A stretch of 29,171 nucleotides of DNA from Crateriforma sp964453205 (GTDB lineage Bacteria > Planctomycetota > Planctomycetia > Pirellulales > Pirellulaceae): assembly GCA_964453205.1 (NCBI GenBank), contig CAYVRC010000063.1, forward strand, positions 1 to 29,171, read 5' to 3'. Below the pieces are notes generated by a model. That model saw only the letters and a program-made list of their open reading frames with translations. It did no database searches and had not been told where the DNA came from. The stretch's first letter is position 1. Every line of letters begins with the position of its first letter. A program made the translations under genes and the position numbers. Shown in pieces: positions 15,801-23,967 of the stretch.

Positions 15801-18196
15801 GGGTCGGCATGAACACCGACATCGACGACCAGAAACGGGCCGAACAAGAGTTGCATGATTCGAAAGAACAACTACGAATCGGCGTCCAAGTCGCGTTGCT
15901 CGGATTGGGACGCATCGATTACGCGACCGACACGGTGACGCTGTCAAGCGAAGCCGCGGAGATCTACGGACTGGGAAAGGACAAAATCACCCTACGCCGT
16001 GATCAGCTGCATGCGGTCTTTCATCGGGACGACCGCGAACGAATTGCAGCCCAGATCACGCGAAGTCTGGTCCCGGACGGCGACGGATTGTGCGAGATGG
16101 ATCATCGCGTTGTTTTGCCCGATGGCCAAGAACGCTGGATCAGCATTCGCAATCAAGTCTATTTTGATCGATCGGTTGATCCGGCGACCCCCATCTACGC
16201 CACATTGGTCGCCCGAGACATCACTTATCGAAAGCTCCGCGAAATCGAGCTGGCCGACGCGAAATCCCGGCTCGAACTGTCGCTGGAAGTTTCCGGAGTC
16301 GCGATCTGGAGCTGGAACATGCAAACCGATGCGGTGATTTCCAACCCCGCACTGAACCGTATCTTCGGGTTCGAGGAAGATCAGGAACTGACCGTCAACG
16401 ATTTCATCCGCCAAATGGACGAATCGGTGCGGGAACGCGTCCGAGCCGCGATCGACGATGCGATCAAGAACGGCAGCACCTATGACCAGGAGTATCCGAT
16501 TGTTTTGAAAACCGGCGAGATTCGCCACGTCCGCGCCGTCGGTAAAATCGAACGGGGCGATGGCTTCAAGCCGCAACAGTTCTTCGGCGTCGTGATGGAT
16601 GTCACCGATCGTAAACAGAGAGAGTTGGACACGGCACAACGCGAGGCTCACCTTCGTCGCGTCATCGACAACCAACTCGGGCTGGTCGGCGTGATCGATC
16701 GCCACGGCAACTTGGTCGAAGTCGACGAGCGATGGTTGCGAATCGCCCGCAGCCGTCGCGAACAGCTTATCGGCAAGCCTTTCGCGGACGCTCCCTGGTG
16801 GAATTACGACCCGGACGTTGCCGCAAAACTGAACGACTCGATGCGGAAAGCCTACGCCGGCGAAGTCGTCCGCTACGACGTGTCCTTGTTCGCGCACGGC
16901 GACGACGGAGTGCTGATCGATTTCATGATCGCGCCGGTGTTCGACGACGACGGCAAGGTCGAGTACTTGATCCCATCGGGTGTCGATATTCGTGAGCGGA
17001 AAAGGATCGAACTGGCTCAACAGGAGAGCGAACGTCGCGCCTTGCAGGCCAGCGAATCCAAGAGCGAGTTTCTGGCGAACATGTCGCACGAAATTCGCAC
17101 CCCGATGACCGCCATTTTGGGATACGCCGAGCTGTTACAGGGTTTTGTTGACCAGGACGAGGCGAAACATTATCTGCAAACGATCCGCTGCAACGGCGAC
17201 TATTTGCTTGAAATCATCAACGACATCTTGGACTTGTCGAAGATCGAAGCCGGCAGGTTCGAAGTCGACACGGAACGCTTCGAGCCTCGTCGGGTGATCG
17301 AAGACGTCTACAGCATCATGGGCGTTCGCGCCAAGGAAAGTGGCTTGGAGTTGGACGTCGAATATGAAGGAAGGCTGCCCAAAATGATACAGTCGGACGC
17401 AAAACGGCTGAAACAGATCTTGATCAATCTGGTCGGCAACGCTGTCAAATTTACTCGAAAGGGACGCGTCGAGCTGCGGGTGCGTTACGACGAGGGCATG
17501 CTGTACTTTGACGTCATGGATACGGGAATCGGAATGTCCGAAGAACAACAGCGGCGATTGTTCCAACCGTTTTCACAAGGCGACGCGAGTGTCAGCCGGC
17601 TGTTCGGCGGCACCGGCTTGGGATTGGCCATCAGCAGGCGACTGACCGAAATGCTGGGCGGCCGGATCGTCTTCAGCAGTACCGAGGGCGTCGGCAGCAC
17701 ATTCACCGCGAGTATCGCGACCGGCAAAATCGACGCCGACGCTCTGGTCGATTACTCGATCGGAATGCGACCGGCAATCGAGACAGAATCGCCGACGACG
17801 GAGGTCTCGCTCGAATCGAATTGTCATGTGCTGGTCGTCGATGACCGGCGTGACATCCGATTTTTGAGCAAACGCATTCTGACCCAAGCCGGTGCGACGG
17901 TCGACGAATGTGAGGACGGACAACTGGCGGTCGAACACATGGAGGATTGCCTGGGCAAGTCGACGTGCCCCGATCTGATCTTGTTGGACATGCAGATGCC
18001 CAATCTGGACGGATATCAAACCGCACGCAAGCTCCGTCAACTCGGATTCAACGGCCCCATCATCGCCTTGACGGCCGATGCGATGCAGGGCGACATGAAT
18101 GAATGCCTTTCAGCCGGATGCACGGATTACTTGTCCAAACCGATCGACAAAACATTGATGCTGAAAAAAGTTTCGGAGATATTGAAAACGCTGTAG
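12893..18196 (+). CDS. giant CheB-CheR-multi-PAS hybrid histidine kinase with receiver domain
   Basis: This 1767-residue soluble protein fuses several signalling modules. A CheB methylesterase domain (about 27-210) keeps the catalytic triad S36 (GVGASAGG), H63 (VQHLDP) and D155 (GAGSDGTLG), but lacks the usual N-terminal receiver. A CheR methyltransferase (about 220-490) shows VTAFFRDPESF, VPGCASGEEAYSIAML and SCRNLLIYL. A PAS-like segment follows (about 535-640), then a coiled coil (about 682-755) with four heptad-spaced NEEL repeats (710-734). Next come PAS domains (about 757-870, 865-990, 1000-1115, 1125-1245, 1255-1370), HisKA with H1399, HATPase (NAVKFT, DTGIGMS, GGTGLGLA) and a receiver with phosphoacceptor D1699. 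No membrane segment or DNA-binding output exists. The GTG at 12893 has GGAG five bases upstream; an ATG at 12953 is an alternative. It lies 22 bases before a second, paralogous kinase. Confidence 0.92.
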   Translation: MNGRSIRVGSGFGIVGERLRMSANRSTPLVVGVGASAGGIEAFQDFLKALGDSPGFAIVFVQHLDPNGKSLLSRLLRNSTQLDVVDLTGRTRVRTDTIYICPPGGLVELRGGALLLVGDEHDGRQNTQIDHFFHSIGESADERGIGIILSGAGSDGTLGLKAISDFGGMTFAQDADSAKYDSMPRNAATTGVADHVLPPPDIARELMRYVEYLSTSAVPLKGNPLRESIEESIPDIAELLEKETDHHFQHYKASTLGRRIQRRMQVLKIVHVADYVDRLRSDADEVHQLFRELLIGVTAFFRDPESFDRLAKDVLPKLFENRSIDDPVRIWVPGCASGEEAYSIAMLCREYLDNEPTSSADGGPPASVADPRTFQIFASDIDERALAIARQGVYPIGIADHVSEERLTRFFVKKGNRFHVTKEIREAVLFSPHNLISDPPFSRQDLISCRNLLIYLGTHLQKKLIPLFHYSLRPGGYLFLGPSESITSHGDLFRSVSPKHRISQQKGTAIPRTAPLAVRSGIGYPLRTPGTPSPDEDKTDIVQIMQRIVLDEFSPKSVVIDEAGRVICTSGDAGKYLSTGEGVYQNNIIKLAKKGLRIGLRAAMTEAKAKRRRVTHENLSVQTAQGKQRVMLTVQPMMRLGEDSGLFLIVFHDIGLPLNVDDERSDNGEQWGPRGNHDRQADMMIDHLERELASTREDLEKTMQDMDAGNEELKSSNEELLSMNEELQSANEELETSKEEIRASSDAVARANADLENLLRSTQIATVFLDDELNIRSFTPAIAEIYSLIPTDIGRPLEKFVPDVKDMPPLPSPQSVREGDTVEHTILAHSGKSYIRRVLPYRSHTGQTEGIVVTFNDVTQLRESQDLFELLVDASAQIVWITNAEGYVEEDSPSWRTFTGQTYEQWKGHGWLEVIHPDDRDTTMSAWKQVLESGEILSLDYRLRHHSGEYRWTRVRAVAQRNPDGSVKRWVGMNTDIDDQKRAEQELHDSKEQLRIGVQVALLGLGRIDYATDTVTLSSEAAEIYGLGKDKITLRRDQLHAVFHRDDRERIAAQITRSLVPDGDGLCEMDHRVVLPDGQERWISIRNQVYFDRSVDPATPIYATLVARDITYRKLREIELADAKSRLELSLEVSGVAIWSWNMQTDAVISNPALNRIFGFEEDQELTVNDFIRQMDESVRERVRAAIDDAIKNGSTYDQEYPIVLKTGEIRHVRAVGKIERGDGFKPQQFFGVVMDVTDRKQRELDTAQREAHLRRVIDNQLGLVGVIDRHGNLVEVDERWLRIARSRREQLIGKPFADAPWWNYDPDVAAKLNDSMRKAYAGEVVRYDVSLFAHGDDGVLIDFMIAPVFDDDGKVEYLIPSGVDIRERKRIELAQQESERRALQASESKSEFLANMSHEIRTPMTAILGYAELLQGFVDQDEAKHYLQTIRCNGDYLLEIINDILDLSKIEAGRFEVDTERFEPRRVIEDVYSIMGVRAKESGLELDVEYEGRLPKMIQSDAKRLKQILINLVGNAVKFTRKGRVELRVRYDEGMLYFDVMDTGIGMSEEQQRRLFQPFSQGDASVSRLFGGTGLGLAISRRLTEMLGGRIVFSSTEGVGSTFTASIATGKIDADALVDYSIGMRPAIETESPTTEVSLESNCHVLVVDDRRDIRFLSKRILTQAGATVDECEDGQLAVEHMEDCLGKSTCPDLILLDMQMPNLDGYQTARKLRQLGFNGPIIALTADAMQGDMNECLSAGCTDYLSKPIDKTLMLKKVSEILKTL

Positions 18197-18218
18197 CCAT
18201 AGGGATTTCGAATTTATC

Positions 18219-21200
18219 ATGACCCAGATCACGAGTGACGAACAGCGTCTGAGGATCGCAGTGTCCTTAGCGGGCATGGCGTTACTGGAAATCGATTATC
18301 GTACCGGCACCGTCACAGCCGATCAGCGAGCCGCAGAATTTTTCGACGTGCCTTCGGGCATCGCTGTCCCGGCGGAAATCATCCGAAATCGTTTTCATCC
18401 CGAGGATCGTGCTGACATCGAAGGTCGGATCAAGGCGTGCTTGAATCCCGAGGGGAGCGGCCAGTTCACGATGGACCACCGCATCGTTTCGTCTGACGGA
18501 CGTATTCGATGGTTGAACGTTTGTCAACAAGTTTTTTTCGACAGCGGTCAGCCGATTTCCGGATTACTTGCCGCGGTCGACATCAGTGATCGCAAGGCCG
18601 AAGAACAGCAAACTCGGCAATTGCACGAAACTTTTCGACAAGTCGTCGAGGACAACCCCTTCGGCGTCTACGTGATCGATGACGAGTTCAAAATCCGCTA
18701 TGTCAGCGAGGGTGCCAAGGAAAATTTTTCGGCATTGACGCCGATCGTCGGGCGTGATTTGGCGGACGCGTTGCGGAGGATTTGGCCCGAACCGTTCGTC
18801 AGTGAAGCCATCTTTCGGTTTCGGCAGTGTCTCGAAACGGGTCGCCCCTACGTCGCACCACTGTTGATCGAACAACGCGTCGATCGACAGATCACCGAAG
18901 CCTACGAGTGGAAAATCAAACGGGTCACATTGCCTGGGAATCGATACGGCGTTGTCTGCTACTACTACGACGCGACCGAACGAAAAAGATGGGAGCAGTC
19001 ACTTCGCGAAAGCAGCGAACTCGTTCAGACGATCGCCGAAAACTCGACCGAAGCGTTGCTCATGATGGACGCGTCGGGCCGCGTGATTTATTGCAACCAA
19101 GCCTGGATCGACATGACCGGGTTTGATCGCGAAGAAATGAAGTCGACTCCGCTGCATGAATTGGTTCATCATCATCATTCCGACGGGCGACTTTTTCCGC
19201 TATCGGAATGTCCGATCGACAAGGCTTTGCCCAAAGACAGTCAGGTTCGCCACCACGAAGACTTGTTTTTCCGAAAAGACGGCAGTTCCTTCGATGTCCT
19301 CTATTCGGCCCGACCGATTTACCGTGACGGCAAACCGTACGCGACGATCGTCGAAGTCCGTGACGTGACGGAACAGAACGCGGCGAAGCGTGAATTGATC
19401 GAAGCGAAGCAGTTCTTGGAAGCCGCCCTCTCGGCGACCGGACTGGCCATTTGGTCGTGGGATCTGAAATCTGATCAGGTTCGGTCCGGACAAGATTTGC
19501 GTGCCATGTTTGGCATGACGCCGGACACGCCCATGCTGGCCAACGAGTTTATCGATGGTGTGAACGGAACGGATCGCCCAAAAATCGAGAACGCTTTCCG
19601 AGAGGCGATCGACGCCGGATCTTTCTTCGATGAAGAATATCGCGTCGATTGGCTCGACGGATCTCAGCGATGGTTGCACACCCTTGGGCGATATGTTCAC
19701 GATCTCGACGCGTTCCTCGGCGTTGTCGCGGACGTGACGGAGCGTAAAGACGCCGAGATCAAGATTCGCGAAAGTGAGCTGTACTTTCGCAACATGGCGG
19801 ACGCAGCACCGGCGATGCTGTGGATCACTGACCGTGACCACATGTGTACGTACCTGTCCCGATCTTGGTACGAATTCACTGGCCAAATCGAGTCCGACGC
19901 CATGGGACTGGGGTGGACGGATGCGACCCATCCCGAGGAAAAGGAACGTGTCAGTCAGGAATTTCTATCGGCCGCCCGCGGTCACAAAAATTTCATCGGC
20001 GAGTATCGGCTTCGAACCGCCAACGGAGAACACCGTTACGTCGTCGATCTGGGCCGACCCCGCTTCGACCAAGCCGGAAAGTTCGCCGGCTACATCGGCT
20101 GCGTCATCGATATCCACGAGAGACGTTTGGCCGAGAATACGATGCGAGCCAGCGAAAGTCGATTACGATTGGTCGCCGAGGCGACGGGATTTGGAACCTA
20201 CGACTATGACGCGGCGAAAGATTTTTTGCTTTGGTCACCAGAGCTTTACCAGATTCTCGGCTACAGCGAAGACGTCGTTCCCAGGCTGGCCTCGGTTCGT
20301 CGACTCGTTCACCCCGACGATTTGCCCCGTTTCGAATTCATCATGGCCGATGCCCGTCGGCTGAACGGTCCTGATCGGTACCATGACGAGTACCGAATCA
20401 TTCGTGACGACGGCGAAACGCGGTGGATCGTCGATACCGGTCAAGTGATCCGCGAAGGTGACAACGGCCGGCGTCGTTTGCAGCGGGTGGTCGGCATGAT
20501 GCAGGACATTACCGAGCGGAAACACTTCGAACAGTCCTTGCAAAAGGCCAAAGAATCGGCCGAAACCGCCAACCGGTCGCGGGGTGAGTTTCTGGCGAAC
20601 ATGTCGCACGAGATCCGCACGCCGATGGCCGCGATCCTGGGTCATGCCGACATTTTGAAGGATCACTTAACAGATCCGGACAACGTGCAGGTCGTCGAAA
20701 CGATTCGTCGAAACGGCAACTTTTTGTTGAACATCATCAACGACATCTTGGACTTGTCGAAGATCGATGCCGGTAAGCTTGAAATCGAGCGGTGTCCGGT
20801 CCGTCCCGATGCCATCGTCGGTGAAATTCGTTCGCTGATGGACGTCCGAGCGTCCGAGAAGAAACTGCCGCTGAACGTCTCTTTTCGGAGCCCGGTTCCC
20901 GAGACCGTTCAAACCGACCCGGTGCGTCTGCGTCAGGTGCTGCTGAACTTGGTCGGAAACGCGATCAAGTTCACCGACGAAGGCGAGGTTTGTTTGCAAA
21001 TCGATTTTGATGAATCCGAAAATCGCCTGATTTTTGACATCATCGATACCGGCATGGGGATACCTCGCGACAAACTCGATACGTTGTTCGAACCGTTCGC
21101 TCAAGTCGATAGTTCATCGACGCGATCATTCGGCGGCACCGGATTAGGATTGACGATTTGTCGGCGACTTGCCGAAGCGCTCGGCGGTGCGATCACCGTC

Positions 21201-21692
21201 GAAAGCGAACTCGGAAAAGGCAGCCGATTCACCCTCACGATGCCTGCGGAGAAGCCGGGGCAATTGATCCGACCCAACCTGGCCGTTGCGCCACCGGCGG
21301 ACACGCCGCAGCAAGACGTTCGCCTTTCCGCCAGCGTCTTGGTCGTCGATGATCGTCGCGACATTCGATATCTCGCTCAGCATTTCATCGAGAAAGCCGG
21401 CGGCACCGTTCATACTGCCACCAACGGCCAAGAAGCGATCGATTTCATGGAATCCGATCGATCACCGGAAATCGACGTGATTGTGATGGACATGCAAATG
21501 CCGGTGATGGACGGTTACGAAGCGGCAACCCGACTGCGCCGTCGCGGCTGCAAACTTCCGATCATCGCCTTGACCGCAAATGCCATGAAAAGCGACCGTG
21601 ACGAATGCTTGGCCGCCGGCTGCACCGACTACACGACCAAACCCCTCGATCGCCGCAAGCTGATCCGGATGATCGAGGAACTCGCAACGTGA
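18219..21692 (+). CDS. multi-PAS hybrid histidine kinase with receiver domain
   Basis: The 1157-residue soluble protein has six PAS-type sensor modules (about 10-125, 135-260, 270-390, 395-510, 520-640, 650-770). It continues with HisKA (LANMSHEIRTPM, phosphorylated H797), HATPase (NAIKFT, DTGMGIP, GGTGLGLT) and a C-terminal receiver with DDRRD and phosphoacceptor D1091. PAS domains sense redox, light, oxygen or small ligands; no cofactor-binding motif is obvious, so the signal is unknown. The receiver may pass phosphate to a separate histidine phosphotransferase, which is not in the window. Modules in the same order resemble those of the upstream CheB-CheR kinase, with DNA identities around the phospho-histidine, so the two are paralogues. 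The ATG at 18219 follows the previous stop by 22 bases, suggesting one transcript. It converges with the ExoD gene, only 27 bases away. Confidence 0.93.
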   Translation: MTQITSDEQRLRIAVSLAGMALLEIDYRTGTVTADQRAAEFFDVPSGIAVPAEIIRNRFHPEDRADIEGRIKACLNPEGSGQFTMDHRIVSSDGRIRWLNVCQQVFFDSGQPISGLLAAVDISDRKAEEQQTRQLHETFRQVVEDNPFGVYVIDDEFKIRYVSEGAKENFSALTPIVGRDLADALRRIWPEPFVSEAIFRFRQCLETGRPYVAPLLIEQRVDRQITEAYEWKIKRVTLPGNRYGVVCYYYDATERKRWEQSLRESSELVQTIAENSTEALLMMDASGRVIYCNQAWIDMTGFDREEMKSTPLHELVHHHHSDGRLFPLSECPIDKALPKDSQVRHHEDLFFRKDGSSFDVLYSARPIYRDGKPYATIVEVRDVTEQNAAKRELIEAKQFLEAALSATGLAIWSWDLKSDQVRSGQDLRAMFGMTPDTPMLANEFIDGVNGTDRPKIENAFREAIDAGSFFDEEYRVDWLDGSQRWLHTLGRYVHDLDAFLGVVADVTERKDAEIKIRESELYFRNMADAAPAMLWITDRDHMCTYLSRSWYEFTGQIESDAMGLGWTDATHPEEKERVSQEFLSAARGHKNFIGEYRLRTANGEHRYVVDLGRPRFDQAGKFAGYIGCVIDIHERRLAENTMRASESRLRLVAEATGFGTYDYDAAKDFLLWSPELYQILGYSEDVVPRLASVRRLVHPDDLPRFEFIMADARRLNGPDRYHDEYRIIRDDGETRWIVDTGQVIREGDNGRRRLQRVVGMMQDITERKHFEQSLQKAKESAETANRSRGEFLANMSHEIRTPMAAILGHADILKDHLTDPDNVQVVETIRRNGNFLLNIINDILDLSKIDAGKLEIERCPVRPDAIVGEIRSLMDVRASEKKLPLNVSFRSPVPETVQTDPVRLRQVLLNLVGNAIKFTDEGEVCLQIDFDESENRLIFDIIDTGMGIPRDKLDTLFEPFAQVDSSSTRSFGGTGLGLTICRRLAEALGGAITVESELGKGSRFTLTMPAEKPGQLIRPNLAVAPPADTPQQDVRLSASVLVVDDRRDIRYLAQHFIEKAGGTVHTATNGQEAIDFMESDRSPEIDVIVMDMQMPVMDGYEAATRLRRRGCKLPIIALTANAMKSDRDECLAAGCTDYTTKPLDRRKLIRMIEELAT

Positions 21693-21719
21693 CGATCGAC
21701 ATCGAAACGCGTCCCCCTG

Positions 21720-22313
21720 TCATCCCATCAGTTGGAATGCGATGAGCGCGAAGGTTGCAAGAGTGATGCAGATCGATGCGACCGCCAGGATTCCGTCGTG
21801 AGCCAGCATCGCGAGCGCGAGGATAACAATGGCGGCACCCGCCAAGTTCGCGCTGAAGGGGATGAATTCCAGCACCGGTGTGCTCATCGCCACCAAGATC
21901 GCGGCGACCGCCAAAACCACGACGGTGGCATGGCTCATCATCCATTCCAGTCGAGGTGTCGCGATGAAATCGATCCAGCCCGCAGGTCGTCGGAGCCATC
22001 GGATCATCGATTCGACACGACGGCTCCTGATTTTCTGACGCGCCATCCAACTCGGGATCCACAGGTGTTCCCGACGGATAAGCATCTGGATGGATGACAG
22101 GATGACGATCGCCCCCAAAAAGACCGGCACACCGGGAATGTCGGCCGGGCCGGGGACCAACATGATCAATCCGGTGATCAGTAACAACGCCGCGAAGGAG
22201 TGTCGTCCGATTGCGTCCATCACCTGTCCGAATTCGAGCGACTCGTTGTCTTTGGCGACTCCTGCGATTTGATCGAGCAGGTTGGATACGGGAGTCTCAT
22301 CGCCGCGGGTCAT
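21720..22313 (-). CDS. ExoD family membrane protein
   Basis: The 197-residue protein resembles the exopolysaccharide synthesis ExoD family (PF06055). The N-terminal part carries a cytosolic helix, then GRHSFAALLLITGLIMLVPGPADIPGVP (about 34-61), the family's Pro-rich membrane motif. Two or three further hydrophobic segments follow near the C-terminus (about 130-150, 153-175, 178-195). ExoD affects exopolysaccharide production and alkaline tolerance in rhizobia, but its molecular function is unresolved. I start at ATG 22313 and not at the upstream alternative at 22370, because the stop of the preceding MDR gene (TAG) lies one base before it, which suggests coupling. It is the last gene of a three-gene unit. 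Confidence 0.78.
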   Translation of the reverse strand: MTRGDETPVSNLLDQIAGVAKDNESLEFGQVMDAIGRHSFAALLLITGLIMLVPGPADIPGVPVFLGAIVILSSIQMLIRREHLWIPSWMARQKIRSRRVESMIRWLRRPAGWIDFIATPRLEWMMSHATVVVLAVAAILVAMSTPVLEFIPFSANLAGAAIVILALAMLAHDGILAVASICITLATFALIAFQLMG

Positions 22314-22314
22314 G

Positions 22315-23337
22315 CTACTGTCCGCTCGGCTGATACGATTCACTGAGCAAAACCACTTTGCCTCGATCAACGCCCTGTTCGACGCGGCGATGAGCTTGGG
22401 CGATTTCGTGCATCGGATAGCGACGATCGATCGTGACTTTCAACTTGCCCGACTCGTAAAGCCCGATCAGTTCACGCAGATCATCGGCGTTGGGTTTCGC
22501 CAGCATGACCTTGCCCGACTTTGACAAGGGCCAAGTCAGGGCTGTCATCAACATTCCTTTCAAGTTCGGTTCCGTGGAAACGTAGCGACCGCCTTTGTTC
22601 ATCACGTCGCGGGCGTCACGGTACCTTGCTTTGCCCGCAACATCAAAAACGATGTCCCAGCTTTCCTTTGAATCCGTGAAATCGGTCACTGTGTAGTCAT
22701 GGAAACGATCGGCCCCGAGCGACAAGCAAAATTCTCGGTTGTCTCCGCTGGCCACGGCGTCGACGTGACAGCCGTGGGCCTTGGCGATCTGCACCGCGAA
22801 CATGCCGACGCCGCCGCTGGCCCCGTTGATCAATACGTGATCGCCCGGCGTCATCTTGCCGTGGTCGCGCAGCGATTGCAGAGCCGTCGTGCCGGCAAGT
22901 GGCATCGCGGCAGCCGTGTCGGTGGGCAGGGAGTCGGGCAGCTTGGCTACCGAATCGACGACGCACGCCGCGTAGTCCGCACAGGCACCACCACGAAGGG
23001 AAGGGAGGAACGCCATCACACGATCACCGACGCGGAGAGGCGAATCGGCCGCACAATCGACGACGATGCCGGCGACATCGTAGCCCGGAACCCGGGGAAA
23101 ACCGCCGGGCAAAAGACGTTTCATCTGACCACTTCGCAGTCGGTAATCGATCGGATTCACACCGGACGCCCAGACCTCGATCAAGACTCGGCCCGGAAGC
23201 CGCTTGGGCAACGGAACCGTTCCCACGCGGAGCACGCTCGCGTCGCCGTAGCCGTCATAGACCATCGCCCGCATGGTCGCCGACGGGCGAGACACGGTCT
23301 CCGTCGGTTTCGTCTCAGCCGACACTCTCAATCCCAT
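22315..23337 (-). CDS. MDR-family (zinc-independent) alcohol dehydrogenase/quinone oxidoreductase
   Basis: The 340-residue protein is a medium-chain dehydrogenase/reductase. It has an N-terminal GroES-like domain (RAMVYDGYGDASVLRV, VASGVNPIDYRLRSG-like segment, PGYDVAGIV) and a Rossmann domain with the cofactor motif INGASGGVGMFAVQIAK (about 170-186). The structural-zinc cysteine cluster and catalytic zinc ligands of classical alcohol dehydrogenases are absent, so it is of the quinone-oxidoreductase/reticulon-4-interacting type that uses NADPH. The substrate is unknown. I keep the ATG at 23337; another at 23274 (MRAMVYDG) starts exactly at the domain and is possible. Its start overlaps the end of the CsbD-like gene by ten bases and its stop is one base from the ExoD start. 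Confidence 0.85.
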   Translation of the reverse strand: MGLRVSAETKPTETVSRPSATMRAMVYDGYGDASVLRVGTVPLPKRLPGRVLIEVWASGVNPIDYRLRSGQMKRLLPGGFPRVPGYDVAGIVVDCAADSPLRVGDRVMAFLPSLRGGACADYAACVVDSVAKLPDSLPTDTAAAMPLAGTTALQSLRDHGKMTPGDHVLINGASGGVGMFAVQIAKAHGCHVDAVASGDNREFCLSLGADRFHDYTVTDFTDSKESWDIVFDVAGKARYRDARDVMNKGGRYVSTEPNLKGMLMTALTWPLSKSGKVMLAKPNADDLRELIGLYESGKLKVTIDRRYPMHEIAQAHRRVEQGVDRGKVVLLSESYQPSGQ

Positions 23338-23786
23338 GAATTATCTCTGACTCGATCCCACACCGACGGCTTTCGATGCGAGTTGAACCACAGGGTCGCC
23401 ACGGTGACTCCCAGTGCGACGCCGGCAACGAAGCTGGTCATCACGGACTCGGTCGGGCGATTGGCGATACACTCGCTGGGATGCATCAAGGCGAACCTGG
23501 TAGATTCCCCTGCCTGGTTCAGCCTGTCTTCGGTCGCCTGGGCCACTTGGTCAATGACCGAACCGTCCGGCGCGAACTCTCCGACGACTGATTCAATTTC
23601 CTCGTCACTCGCCTCGACACGAGGCTTGACGAATTCGGTGATCGCTCGGGAATCGTCCGGACATTGGTCCAATTGCTCTCGGCTGAGGTGCGGCCATCGC
23701 CGGGTGATCGCCTCGCGTACCCGTTCCCAATCCGCACGGTGGGCTGAAGCTTTGTCGGTTGTTCTTGTTTCGATTGGAGGATTCAT
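23328..23786 (-). CDS. CsbD-like membrane-anchored small protein
   Basis: The 152-residue protein has an N-terminal segment (about 17-66: ADWERVREAITRRWPHLSREQL, then ASDEEIESVVGEF) with the W-x6-7-W-x-x-L-[ST] and terminal E-x-V-x-x-F spacing of CsbD general-stress proteins. A hydrophilic middle region and one hydrophobic segment follow (about 115-133, VMTSFVAGVALGVTVATLWF), then a short basic tail. The resemblance is by pattern only, and CsbD itself has no defined biochemistry. The frame is open back to 24089, but AAGGA nine bases before ATG 23786 decides the start; the ATG at 23795 is too close to it. It is the first gene of a unit with the MDR and ExoD genes and follows a sigma54-like promoter. 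Confidence 0.7.
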   Translation of the reverse strand: MNPPIETRTTDKASAHRADWERVREAITRRWPHLSREQLDQCPDDSRAITEFVKPRVEASDEEIESVVGEFAPDGSVIDQVAQATEDRLNQAGESTRFALMHPSECIANRPTESVMTSFVAGVALGVTVATLWFNSHRKPSVWDRVRDNSWD

Positions 23787-23795
23787 GATTTTCAT

Positions 23796-23801
23796 TCCTT
23801 C
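23796..23801 (-). promoter_or_regulatory. ribosome binding site deciding the CsbD-like gene start
   Basis: GAAGGA on the minus strand ends nine bases before ATG 23786 and abuts the ATG at 23795. Only the former spacing suits initiation, so 23786 is preferred. Confidence 0.5.
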
Positions 23802-23842
23802 GTGAATGCCAGTGGCTTGGGGTGCCCGATTGTGTCGGGGGA

Positions 23843-23857
23843 GCGAACGGCGTGCCA
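23843..23857 (-). promoter_or_regulatory. candidate sigma54 (-24/-12) promoter
   Basis: On the minus strand TGGCAC-N5-TCGC matches the sigma54 consensus TGGCAC-N5-TTGC at nine of ten defined positions. The essential GG and GC pairs are at exactly the required spacing. A T run lies just upstream. Transcription would start near 23831, leaving a leader of about 45 bases before ATG 23786. It precedes the CsbD-like/MDR/ExoD unit. Planctomycetes encode sigma54, and a sigma54 activator gene lies at the right end of this window. Confidence 0.55.
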
Positions 23858-23967
23858 AAAAAGCGATGTCAGATCGCCACGCGGGCCGCAAGCCGTGGTG
23901 GGTCGATGATGACGCCCTTATCGCGGCATGAAGATTGCACTGGACGCTTCTCAACCAGGTGTTCTTC

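Noticed and set aside
15992..17089. 365-codon minus-strand open frame inside the large kinase
   Set aside because: Antisense to PAS and HisKA coding sequence, with codon use mirroring the sense frame and no domain.
22699..23805. 368-codon plus-strand open frame opposite the MDR and CsbD-like genes
   Set aside because: Covers two real genes and their overlap; translation is low-complexity and has no family match.
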